From Chitinivibrionales bacterium (GTDB taxonomy: Bacteria; Fibrobacterota; Chitinivibrionia; Chitinivibrionales; WJMI01), in contig WJJU01000443.1 in assembly GCA_014729595.1 (NCBI GenBank), positions 1 to 10,738 on the forward strand: 10,738 bases of DNA, given 5' to 3'. The notes beneath the pieces were generated by a model, which searched no databases, was not told the DNA's origin, and saw only the letters and a program-made list of their open reading frames with translations. How positions within the stretch are numbered: position 1 is the first letter of the stretch; every line of letters begins with the position of its first letter. The position numbers and the translations under genes are program-made. Shown here in pieces: positions 1-7,106 of this stretch.

Positions 1-1742
1 CGCTTTTCAGCGCCTATTTTGTTGCGATCGCCTTCACCGCGCTTCATCACAGCGTCAGCATGTCTATCCTGGCCGGCGGTTTAGCCGCGGCACAATATAC
101 TATCCTGGTTTTGGCGGCCTTGGGGATAGCGGGACAGCCGCTTGCCCTGATATTGAGTCACGAGTATTTCGTTAATGTGGCAATGCTACTGATAGTCGCC
201 TCGATCAGCGGCCTCATATCGCGTGGAAATTCCAAGTCCGTCGAAGCAATCGTGTCATCCAAGGTCCAATATCATGAATTGGTGCATCGCCTTCCCCAGA
301 TGCTCTTCTCGCTTGGAGCCGACGGTCGTTTTCTTTGGTGCAACTCGGCCGCCTATAATGTGCTTGGCATACCCGCCAAGGCAATGGTTGGGCGAAGCTT
401 GCATGAATTTTTCTTTGATGAAAGCGATTTGGTTTTGGATCGAAATCGTACCGTGATTCGTGGAACCTTTAGGATTCATGATTTTAACGGGCAAACTAAG
501 TGGGTTGAATGCATCGTCCGTCGTGCGGACAAAGGTGATCCATCCACAAAGTGGGAAGGTACTATAACGGACGTCACCGATCGCGAGCTTGCCATATCGC
601 AGCGGGAAGAGATGGTCCAGAGGCTGTTTCAATACCAAAAGATGGAATCGCTGGGTACGCTGGCAAGCGGCATGGCCCATGACTTTAACAATATTTTGCA
701 AACAATGATGGATTTAACCGCAAGGGTGGAGAAGCAGACCGCGGAAGACGAGACTAAGCGTGGTATGGAGCTTATGTCCGAAACGCTGACCGATGCTCGA
801 TTTTTAGTTTCCGAGCTTTTTGCCCTGGGGCGCAAAAAACCGCTTAACTATACCAACATGAATCTTGTGGCTTTCTTGCGGAAAATCGTGCCTCGTTTCG
901 CGAAGCAGTTGGGAGAACAATATAAAATCGAATTGCATACTAAAGATGAAGTGCTATGGGTTTTGGGAGATACAGAATACCTCAAGAGAGTGTTTCAGAA
1001 TCTTTTCGGCAACGCCCGCGACGCCATGCCCGACGGGGGGACCATTTCGGTAACATGTTGGGCTGAGCGACGCCGAGGGGAGGTGGGGAATATTATCATT
1101 ACGGTCGCCGATACGGGCACGGGCATTCCCAACGAACTGGCCGAAAAAGTCTTTGACCCCTTCTTCACAACTAAAAAACCCGGGAAAGGCACGGGATTAG
1201 GTTTGGCGTTGGTACGCCGCATAATCTCGCTTCATAACGGTCGCGTTGAGATTGTAAAACCTAACAATATAGGTACCACTTTTCGGATTGAAATCCCCGA
1301 AGGGGAGCAATGCGGCCTCGATTCCGATACGACTGCAATACTCAAAGTGCGAATCCCAACATCGGTTCTCATTCTCGACGATGAACCTAAGATTAGAGAC
1401 ATACTACGCATTTTTCTCTCAGATCTCGGCTACGCCGTCCATGAGGCCGCTTCGGGTGCGGAAGGAAGAAGAGTGCTTCAGGAGTATAGAGATGAATGCG
1501 ACGTAGTGGTTATGGACTGGCGGCTGGGTGATGAGGATGCGGTTGAAGTTCTAGAGTCTCTCCGTTCCATTCGATCCGACTTGATCGTCATTATTGTATC
1601 CGGCTACGAACCTGATGATCGGCGGGTGGAAGAGTTGAGTATTTTCCGATGGTTTACCAAGCCTTACGACAAAGCGCGTTTGGACCTGGAAATCCAGCGT
1701 GCGCTGCATCGTATGCGGGATGCGGCGGGGCGGGGGGGCTGA
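1..1742 (+). CDS. Membrane-bound hybrid sensor histidine kinase (PAS-HisKA-HATPase-REC), 5' partial
   Basis: The reading frame is open to the left edge (from base 3), and hydrophobic residues continue upstream of the first ATG at 60. That ATG has no ribosome-binding site, so the true start lies outside the window. Counting from base 60, residues 1-54 hold membrane segments and about 70-178 a PAS domain. A HisKA domain follows with the H-box GMAHDFNNIL (phospho-acceptor His207). The ATPase domain shows the N-box (FQNLFGNARDAM), the G1 box DTGTGIP and the G2 box GKGTGLGLAL. A C-terminal receiver (about 434-550) keeps all key residues: acidic pair Asp440/Asp441, phospho-acceptor Asp486, Ser514 and Lys534. 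It should autophosphorylate on His and pass phosphate to its own receiver or through a relay. The signal is unknown. No partner regulator can be assigned; the REC-HD-GYP protein at 5094 is a candidate only by proximity. Confidence 0.93.
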   Translation, partial: LFSAYFVAIAFTALHHSVSMSILAGGLAAAQYTILVLAALGIAGQPLALILSHEYFVNVAMLLIVASISGLISRGNSKSVEAIVSSKVQYHELVHRLPQMLFSLGADGRFLWCNSAAYNVLGIPAKAMVGRSLHEFFFDESDLVLDRNRTVIRGTFRIHDFNGQTKWVECIVRRADKGDPSTKWEGTITDVTDRELAISQREEMVQRLFQYQKMESLGTLASGMAHDFNNILQTMMDLTARVEKQTAEDETKRGMELMSETLTDARFLVSELFALGRKKPLNYTNMNLVAFLRKIVPRFAKQLGEQYKIELHTKDEVLWVLGDTEYLKRVFQNLFGNARDAMPDGGTISVTCWAERRRGEVGNIIITVADTGTGIPNELAEKVFDPFFTTKKPGKGTGLGLALVRRIISLHNGRVEIVKPNNIGTTFRIEIPEGEQCGLDSDTTAILKVRIPTSVLILDDEPKIRDILRIFLSDLGYAVHEAASGAEGRRVLQEYRDECDVVVMDWRLGDEDAVEVLESLRSIRSDLIVIIVSGYEPDDRRVEELSIFRWFTKPYDKARLDLEIQRALHRMRDAAGRGG

Positions 1743-1755
1743 GAGAAAGGCGGCG

Positions 1756-1866
1756 ATGAAAATTGCGCGAATCCTTTCGTCGCTTTTCGGAGCCTCCGAG
1801 TCTTTTCTGTTTGTCGCGGGAGAAGATGGGGTAACCTTGGCGAGTACGGTGCGCCGATTCGTTTAG
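1756..1866 (+). CDS. Possible 36-aa small ORF downstream of the kinase
   Basis: An ATG at 1756 lies 13 nt after the kinase stop and is preceded by an AAGG-type ribosome-binding site (AAAGGCGGCG then ATG). It reads 36 codons (starting MKIARILSSLFGA) to a TAG at 1864-1866. The stop overlaps the end of the convergent AraC-type gene by 4 bp. The peptide is basic and mildly hydrophobic with no family resemblance that I recognise. A candidate terminator hairpin lies inside it, which argues that this may simply be 3' untranslated sequence of the kinase gene. Low confidence. Confidence 0.22.
   Translation: MKIARILSSLFGASESFLFVAGEDGVTLASTVRRFV
1787..1812 (+). terminator. Candidate weak rho-independent terminator after the kinase gene
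   Basis: TCGGA at 1787-1791 pairs with TCCGA at 1795-1799 around a 3-nt loop. It is followed by a T-rich run (TCTTTTCTGTTT). The stem is only 5 bp and the T-tract is interrupted, so termination would be inefficient. It works only for plus-strand transcription, because the other side of the hairpin is A-rich in that reading. It sits in the 120-bp gap between the convergent kinase and AraC-type genes, where a terminator is expected. Confidence 0.32.
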
Positions 1867-3314
1867 GTAACCTGGTGTTCCTCACGGAATCGATAAGGAG
1901 TCGTACGGCAATAGCGTTTGAAGTACTTCTCCATCTCGTCCACGGAAGCGAAGCCACACGAAGTGGCGATGGCCGCTTCGCTCGAGTGGGAAGATCGGAG
2001 ACGTTCTTTTACGATTTCGACTCTGGAGCGCATGAGGCATTGCTTGAATCCTTCACCATGACGCCGCTTTAGTATGCGGTTGATTCTACCGGGAGAAACG
2101 GAGAGTAGCTGAGCGACACGTGTTTGGCCGAGATTGGGATCGGTTATGCGTTCCTCTATGGTGTTCATGATATCATGCAGCAGACGCTCTTCCGTTTCGG
2201 TGCGTTCAAAGCGACCTAAGGAACTCATGCCGACGAGCAATCGGTAGAGAAGCAGCAACCCTAGGCCGAGTGTTATCCCACCTGCAAAACTGACCAACCA
2301 AAGGAGCCAGGGGCTCGCCAGGACCGGCTTGTCGCGCAGGTGAATTTCGCCCCATAAAAAAGGGGCGTATATCGCATGGCCCGTCCCCGCCGCCCAAGCG
2401 ATTTTTTCGGCGTTGCTTGCGGTATCAAGCAGGTGAACCGCAATATTGGCCACCACCACCTTTGGGGGGACTTCTTCTCCCATCGCGCTCCAGGGGACGC
2501 CGAACTCGATCTGGTATCCCTTGAAATCTTCGGTTCTAATACGGTTGGGATAGCTGACTTCATGCGTGCTTTCGGCTAAAGCAAAAGAGCCGTTTTCGTT
2601 TTGCTCCGGTCTATAGACGACTCGGCGGGGCGCTCCTTTGATCGGTATGCTATAGACCAACGCGGCTTCAGAAGGAAACGGTTTTCGTGCCGATTTCGCG
2701 TCAATCATTATTTCGGCGCCAAGCTTGTTCAACTCATTAGCTTGAAGGTCGCTGTAGAAGAACGGGTCCTGCACCGCCAGGTAGAACACTAAGTAGTGCT
2801 CATTCCACGAAACGTTAATTTCCGCTTTTCCGGGGCGATCGGGTGCCGAAAGTGAGAATGAACCGTTTTGGCGAGTCCAGCCGCGTAATCGATACGGCGC
2901 TGTTTGCCGAGGTCGTTTTACCGGTTTGTGTGTAAGAAAAATGCCCTCGCGTCGCGTGGTATCGCGTTCTCGATTGCGAAGAGTTGTTTCCGCAACGAGG
3001 CTCATTCCTTCGTACACTTGATTTGGAATGTCTTGCATGTTCCAAACGAGTTTAAAAGGAGGGCGTGTTATATTGCCCAACACCTGTTGACGAGGTTCAT
3101 TTTCGCCCGGCACGTTATAGAGAGCGGTAAACTCAACGGATCGAGTTCCGTCACAAGCATCGACCGATACGGTGCATGCTTTGCTGCTTAGGGGAGTCGC
3201 TTGAGGGGGGCTCAGGAACGCGAGACATGACTGCGCCGTTGCGGTACCACTCAGTGCCGCCGCTCCCATGAGCAGCAGTATCACTGCAAACGGGTTGGAG
3301 GGAGTTCGTGCCAT
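1863..3314 (-). CDS. Transmembrane AraC-family regulator with extracytoplasmic CBM9-like sensor domain
   Basis: This 483-residue protein looks like a one-component sensor-regulator spanning the inner membrane. Residues 1-27 form a Sec-type signal sequence ending ATA/Q. Residues about 40-130 look like an Ig/beta-sandwich domain. Residues about 140-325 resemble the CBM9-like/DOMON fold, with strand patterns such as LVFYLAVQDP, AEIMIDA and GYQIEFGVPWSAMG. One strong membrane helix (about 335-361) is followed by basic residues, placing the C-terminus in the cytoplasm. Residues about 378-480 are an AraC/XylS DNA-binding domain. Its first helix-turn-helix is around VAQLLSVSPGRINRILKRR; the second is IATSCGFASVDEMEKYFKRY followed by TTPYRFR, the usual family signature. 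The ATG at 3314 has GAAGG 9 nt upstream. The ligand is unknown; CBM9 relatives bind sugars, and other DOMON folds bind heme or sugar. The domain order is clear; the CBM9 assignment rests on pattern recognition only. Confidence 0.85.
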   Translation of the reverse strand: MARTPSNPFAVILLLMGAAALSGTATAQSCLAFLSPPQATPLSSKACTVSVDACDGTRSVEFTALYNVPGENEPRQQVLGNITRPPFKLVWNMQDIPNQVYEGMSLVAETTLRNRERDTTRREGIFLTHKPVKRPRQTAPYRLRGWTRQNGSFSLSAPDRPGKAEINVSWNEHYLVFYLAVQDPFFYSDLQANELNKLGAEIMIDAKSARKPFPSEAALVYSIPIKGAPRRVVYRPEQNENGSFALAESTHEVSYPNRIRTEDFKGYQIEFGVPWSAMGEEVPPKVVVANIAVHLLDTASNAEKIAWAAGTGHAIYAPFLWGEIHLRDKPVLASPWLLWLVSFAGGITLGLGLLLLYRLLVGMSSLGRFERTETEERLLHDIMNTIEERITDPNLGQTRVAQLLSVSPGRINRILKRRHGEGFKQCLMRSRVEIVKERLRSSHSSEAAIATSCGFASVDEMEKYFKRYCRTTPYRFREEHQVT

Positions 3315-3380
3315 GGCAGTTGGCCTTCGTGAGGGGATGGCTTTGCGCGCCTTACTAAATTTGCGACCCGAAAGGCCAGG

Positions 3381-3393
3381 AAGAATTATTCTT
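3381..3393. promoter_or_regulatory. 13-bp perfect inverted repeat upstream of the AraC-type gene (possible operator)
   Basis: AAGAAT-T-ATTCTT is a perfect 6+1+6 inverted repeat between the tRNA-Val gene and the AraC-type start codon, 67 bp upstream of that ATG. Its 1-nt centre cannot form an RNA loop, so a DNA site is more likely than a hairpin. AraC proteins usually bind direct repeats, so this need not be an autoregulatory site. It may also be chance in AT-rich DNA. Confidence 0.25.
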
Positions 3394-3410
3394 AGACGGA
3401 AATAAAAAAA

Positions 3411-3484
3411 TGGGCGCAGCTGGACTCGAACCAGCGATCTCCGCGATGTGAACGCGGCGCTCTAACCAGCTGAGCCATGCGCCC
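3411..3484 (-). tRNA. tRNA-Val (anticodon CAC)
   Basis: The minus strand folds as a complete 74-nt cloverleaf. The acceptor stem is GGGCGCA/TGCGCCC and the D stem GCTC/GAGC with loop AGCTGGTTA. The anticodon stem is CCGCG/CGCGG with loop TTCACAT, giving anticodon CAC (complement of bases 3448-3450), which reads the Val codon GTG. The variable loop is AGATC, and the T stem GCTGG/CCAGC has loop TTCGAGT. The discriminator is A at 3411. The 3' CCA is not encoded: a run of seven T residues follows at once (3410-3404), so CCA must be added by tRNA nucleotidyltransferase. The gene is single, with its own promoter upstream and the AraC-type gene about 97 bp downstream on the same strand. Confidence 0.96.
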
Positions 3485-3879
3485 ATGAGCATGACCAATA
3501 AAAATACCACCGGCCTGAACAAATTGCAAGCCTCGGAAAACCCTCCACGCCTCTCTGCAAATAATCCGAAGCACAAGAAAGGACGGTGCCTGATCGTTTG
3601 GCTCAATGGCTTGCCGTGAGCTATACCAAACCATTCTGAACGGATATTAGTGTGGGTAGGCTAATGAAAACAAATAACCGGCCGGCGTGCACCGTATTTT
3701 GTGTAGATCCTGTTGCCGGCGGAAGGCGGCGGGATGCGGTTATGTATGAGATACAAGGAACCGAGGCGTTGTAATACGATAGTAAGTTTCCGACTGTTTG
3801 CCGACGAGGTGAAGCGGGCACGATATATATTTTCGCCTATCTTCGCGGCTGATTTACAATAAGCCAACGACGAGACCAC
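3485..3879. other. 395-bp intergenic region between divergent tRNA-Val and the outer-membrane protein gene
   Basis: This stretch separates two divergently transcribed units. It holds the tRNA promoter at its left end. An AT-rich box (TATATAT, 3824-3830) about 50 bp before the barrel gene could be a -10 element, but the nearest -35-like hexamer (TTGCCG, 3798-3803) is 20-22 bp away, longer than usual, so no promoter is called. One short plus-strand ORF (ATG 3664 to TAA 3774, 36 codons) has only a poor ribosome-binding site and is not called as a gene. Longer minus-strand reading frames here run straight through the tRNA and are not credible. The middle is rich in GCCGG/GGCGG words but shows no convincing hairpin. 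Confidence 0.5.
3501..3529 (-). promoter_or_regulatory. Sigma70-type promoter of tRNA-Val
   Basis: On the minus strand a -35 box TTGCAA (3529-3524) is followed by a 17-bp spacer and a -10 box TATTTT (3506-3501). Transcription would start near 3494, about 10 nt before the mature tRNA 5' end at 3484. Spacing is ideal and both boxes are close to consensus. Read-through past the T-run at 3404-3410 could also reach the AraC-type gene. Confidence 0.65.
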
Positions 3880-4932
3880 ATGAGGCTTGCATATTCATTT
3901 ATTGCTCTTCAATTCCTAGTGCGGGGCGTACTGCCGGCAACGGGCGGCGATCCCTATTCCAACACCAACCGTTCGCTTTTTGTTTTGCCTTCCTTCTCGG
4001 CATTGGCGGGATCCGCGCTGGCTCATTCGTACGACGGTTCCGCAATGAGTAACCCCGCGAATTTGTCACTTGACTCCAGTCGAGAGATATCCGTCTCGTA
4101 TGCCGGTCACTATCTGAACACTTTTAGCTCTTCCGTCATCTCTTACGCTACACCGATAGGACGCGGCTCGGGTATTGGTGTTTCCCTCGCCTATCTTCAC
4201 TTGCCCGACATCGAAGATACCCGCGGCTTGGAGACGGAAGATGTTTTACATGATTCGCTCCCGTGGCCGGTGTACGACAACACCAGGATTCGCATGGAAT
4301 CCATGAGCGAAGTGATGGTTAACGTAGCGTATGGGCGTGCCTTCGATCTGCGTCCGGGCATCAAACTGGCGGTCGGCGGCGCCGTCCATGCCCTTCGACG
4401 CCGTCTCATTGAAGTGATGGGGTATGGGATCGGCTTGGATTTGGGTACGACTTTGGAATTTGAACGCCCCGGAATTCGCTTCTCATTGCTTATGGAAGAC
4501 GTTACGACGAATTATTTATACTGGAATTCAAAATACAAGGACTTCGGGCCTCCTCATGTACGCCTGGGTATAGGATGGCGGCGCGAATTGCCTTATATCT
4601 ACGGCAAGCTCACCCTTTCGTACCGAACTCCCGATCTGCTTGGTAATGAAGGGGTGACGGGGGTGGAAGTACACGGTACGGAGCGAGATACGGAACCGGT
4701 GTCGGAATCCTTTACGCAAAGCCGCGGGGCGCTGCTCTTTCGCGGCGGCTATGGGCTTGAGTATGTTGTAAGTGAAGTACTCGCCTTACGGGTTGGATAT
4801 GACATTGGTATTATGCGGCCCAGCTTTGGTGGAGGGTTAAATCTCTTTTCCCGCGCTCTGAGTTTCGACTTCTCTTACCTTATGTCTGATCTAGCAGGGA
4901 CGTATCAAGTGGGCGCCACATGGCGCTGGTAA
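3880..4932 (+). CDS. PorV/UPF0164-like outer-membrane beta-barrel protein
   Basis: This 350-residue protein begins with a probable signal sequence (about residues 1-22), although an Arg at position 15 makes its hydrophobic core atypical. The mature N-terminus carries the pattern of PorV/UPF0164 and FadL-like barrels: small residues, then AHSYDGSAMSNPANLSL, matching the family's usual Ala-x-x-NPA-x-L motif. The rest is alternating polar/hydrophobic strands with Gly and aromatic residues, and the protein ends in TWRW, an aromatic C-terminus as expected for BAM substrates. In related bacteria such barrels act as type IX secretion adaptors or transport hydrophobic compounds. No type IX genes are visible here, so the exact role is open. 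The start is ATG 3880; an in-frame stop at 3850 excludes a longer form, and the ribosome-binding site is weak. The HD-GYP gene follows on the same strand after 161 bp. Confidence 0.75.
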   Translation: MRLAYSFIALQFLVRGVLPATGGDPYSNTNRSLFVLPSFSALAGSALAHSYDGSAMSNPANLSLDSSREISVSYAGHYLNTFSSSVISYATPIGRGSGIGVSLAYLHLPDIEDTRGLETEDVLHDSLPWPVYDNTRIRMESMSEVMVNVAYGRAFDLRPGIKLAVGGAVHALRRRLIEVMGYGIGLDLGTTLEFERPGIRFSLLMEDVTTNYLYWNSKYKDFGPPHVRLGIGWRRELPYIYGKLTLSYRTPDLLGNEGVTGVEVHGTERDTEPVSESFTQSRGALLFRGGYGLEYVVSEVLALRVGYDIGIMRPSFGGGLNLFSRALSFDFSYLMSDLAGTYQVGATWRW

Positions 4933-5093
4933 GATAAGGCGCCGCTTTGTTGCCGTCGATGCCGCTCGGCCGTACTCAAAAAAAACGTACGGACTGATTT
5001 AACTTGCCTTTTCGACTTCATACGAAGCATTTTCTACAGTCTGGACGAAAGCAGACACCGGAGAGGTCCGGGGGCCGTCGGATCGAATCGCGA

Positions 5094-7076
5094 ATGAGTG
5101 ACGAAGAGAAAAGTCTTATACTTATCGCCGAAGGCAATAAGGGTCTCAGGATTGCATTGACATCCTATCTTGAGCGCTCAGGGCACCGCATCGTGTCGGC
5201 TTATGGCGGGCAACAGGTTGTGCGGGCGCTGACCGAGTGCCGGCCCGATTTGGCGGTAATCGATTTGCGGCCGCCGGTCATGGACGGCATCGAACTGCTT
5301 AAGGCGATGCAACGGAAGAGCCCCCTCATGCCGATTATCGTCACAACCGATCATGCCGATGATATTAGCGCTGTTGAAATACTTCATAACGGCGCCTTCG
5401 ACTACATAGCAAAACCGTACAAAATCGAATTCATTGGCCAAAAAGTTGAGCGTGCGCTTAATGCATCGAAGCTTGCCGAAGAGAATACGGCTCTTTCGGA
5501 CTTGGCTGCACTTCACGAAATCGCCAATCGGCTCACCAATACGCAAGATCTCGATGAACTCCTCGATATCGCGTTCGAGTCATGTGTCCGGGTCCTTCAG
5601 GCCGAAAGCGGTTCATTGAAGCTCCTCGATAAGGAGCGAAAAAAAACGGTTACGGTGCGGGAAAAAGAACTCGATTCGCCTCCGTCTAAATCGTCTTGTT
5701 GGGCGCACCATGAGGAGCAAGTGGCCACGTGGGTTGCGGCTAACGGCCGTTCGCTGCTGCTTGCCGGTGGAAAGGTGCATCCCGACGTCGATTTTCTCCG
5801 GGGCTGTGCGGATACCGGCTCTTCGATTTGCGTCCCCCTGAAAGTAGGATGCGATACCATAGGGGTGGTTTTTTTAAGCCGCCCAACGGGACAAAAACCG
5901 TTCACGCTCCTCGACTTGAATACTATTGATGTCTTGGCTTCACAGGTCGGTGTCGCCGTAAATAATGCCAAGCTGTACGCCTCGCTGAACCGCAAGATCG
6001 CCGAGCTTTCGCTTATCAGTACCTATTCGGAGCGGCTCATGGGCTTGGTTGATCGGGATGCGATCGTACTCGCCCTATTTCGCGCGCTTCGAGAGCATTT
6101 CGGCATTGAAGTGACGGCGTTCCTGGTGATTCGCAAGAGATCTCTGGAATTCAATTACTCCACAACCTTCCCGGTTTCCGAGCAGCTTATGAGACGGGTG
6201 TGTAACGAAACCATTGACGTGTTGGCGAAGGCGATAGGCACAAAGGCGGCAAGGCGGCGCGTATCGATGCGTAGGGTGGGGGAGCCCCCTGATGACGGTG
6301 CACCGATCGAGGAACCTTTCGCATTTCGACATGTAATGCCTCTTATGTGGGAAGATTTCAGTTTTGGTGTTCTATACTTTGCCGCCCGTCGTGAACCCGA
6401 ACGGTACGATGAGACAATGGGGCTTCTCTTGGGGCTCATCAATCAGACACGCATAGCGTTAACTAACGCAAAACTCTATACCGATATGCGTGAGAATTAC
6501 ATTCGCACAATCAAAGCTCTCGCCATCGCCGTCGACGCCAAAGACACCTATACACACGGCCATTCCGAAAATGTGATGAATATCGCCGGGGCTATTGCGG
6601 CCGAGTTGAAGCTGGACGATAAATGGATGGGCATTATTCGGGACGCCGGGTTGCTGCACGATATCGGCAAAATAGGAATCCCCGGCTATATACTCAATAA
6701 GCCGGGCCCTCTGACTTACGAGGAATTCAACGGGATTATGAAAACCCACAGCAACTTGGGGGCGAATATTGTAAAGGATGTTCCCTTCCTTGAGGAACTC
6801 TATACCCTCATCCTCTACCACCACGAGCATTTTGACGGTACTGGTTACCCCGAGGGACTTACCGGTGAAGATATCCCGCTTGGTGCTCGAATCCTTCATG
6901 TGGCCGACGCTTTTGAGGCAATGACTTCCAATCGCCCTTACCGCAACAGCCTCGGAGAAACCGAGGCGCTCAAAAGGCTGCTGGAGCAAAGAGGCAAGCA
7001 GTTCGATCCCGTCGTCGTTGATGCTTTCGTGCGTATGGCCCGAAAGAAGGGATGGTTGGGGGAAAACCGCACGTGA
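5094..7076 (+). CDS. REC-GAF-GAF-HD-GYP protein, probable cyclic-di-GMP phosphodiesterase
   Basis: A 660-residue soluble regulator. Residues 7-122 are a receiver domain with phospho-acceptor Asp57, Thr84/85 and Lys107. Its acidic pair is altered: the usual Asp-Asp is Glu13-Gly14 (motif IAEGN). Residues about 135-295 and 305-460 are two GAF-type domains, the second more divergent. Residues about 470-650 are an HD-GYP domain with HGHSENV, LLHDIGKIGIP (His522-Asp523), His552, HHEHFDGTGYPEGL (His576/His577 and the GYP triad) and VADAFEAMTSNRPYR. All metal ligands appear present, so c-di-GMP hydrolysis is likely. The ATG at 5094 was chosen because the receiver begins right after it. A TTG at 5004 would add 30 basic, unconserved residues; neither start has a strong ribosome-binding site. 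It could respond to a kinase, but the altered pocket makes phospho-control uncertain. It may share transcripts with the barrel gene. Confidence 0.92.
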   Translation: MSDEEKSLILIAEGNKGLRIALTSYLERSGHRIVSAYGGQQVVRALTECRPDLAVIDLRPPVMDGIELLKAMQRKSPLMPIIVTTDHADDISAVEILHNGAFDYIAKPYKIEFIGQKVERALNASKLAEENTALSDLAALHEIANRLTNTQDLDELLDIAFESCVRVLQAESGSLKLLDKERKKTVTVREKELDSPPSKSSCWAHHEEQVATWVAANGRSLLLAGGKVHPDVDFLRGCADTGSSICVPLKVGCDTIGVVFLSRPTGQKPFTLLDLNTIDVLASQVGVAVNNAKLYASLNRKIAELSLISTYSERLMGLVDRDAIVLALFRALREHFGIEVTAFLVIRKRSLEFNYSTTFPVSEQLMRRVCNETIDVLAKAIGTKAARRRVSMRRVGEPPDDGAPIEEPFAFRHVMPLMWEDFSFGVLYFAARREPERYDETMGLLLGLINQTRIALTNAKLYTDMRENYIRTIKALAIAVDAKDTYTHGHSENVMNIAGAIAAELKLDDKWMGIIRDAGLLHDIGKIGIPGYILNKPGPLTYEEFNGIMKTHSNLGANIVKDVPFLEELYTLILYHHEHFDGTGYPEGLTGEDIPLGARILHVADAFEAMTSNRPYRNSLGETEALKRLLEQRGKQFDPVVVDAFVRMARKKGWLGENRT

Positions 7077-7106
7077 GTCTTTTTTGCTTCGGGCTCTTCG
7101 GCTTCA

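Noticed and set aside
255..701. 148-codon minus-strand ORF
   Set aside because: Antisense shadow of the PAS and HisKA region of the kinase.
3355..3634. Two overlapping minus-strand ORFs of 80-83 codons
   Set aside because: Both read straight through the tRNA-Val gene, which explains the sequence.
3664..3774. 36-codon plus-strand ORF (starts MKTNNRPAC) in the 395-bp intergenic region
   Set aside because: Ribosome-binding site is poor and there is no family resemblance; noted under the intergenic region but not called a gene.
4970..4992. CCGTAC / GTACGG inverted repeat with an A-run in its loop between the barrel and HD-GYP genes
   Set aside because: As a terminator it lacks a following T-tract on either strand; a 6-bp repeat with an 11-nt loop is weak evidence for anything else.
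5004..5093. TTG start 30 codons upstream for the HD-GYP protein
   Set aside because: Adds a basic stretch with no domain match, while the receiver domain begins directly after the ATG at 5094; ribosome-binding evidence does not favour the TTG.
5597..5995. 132-codon minus-strand ORF
   Set aside because: Antisense shadow of the first GAF domain, with composition (Ser/Arg/Pro-rich) typical of non-coding frames.
6459..6989. 176-codon minus-strand ORF
   Set aside because: It lies wholly antisense to the conserved HD-GYP domain, whose plus-strand motifs are unmistakable; no recognisable family on the minus strand.
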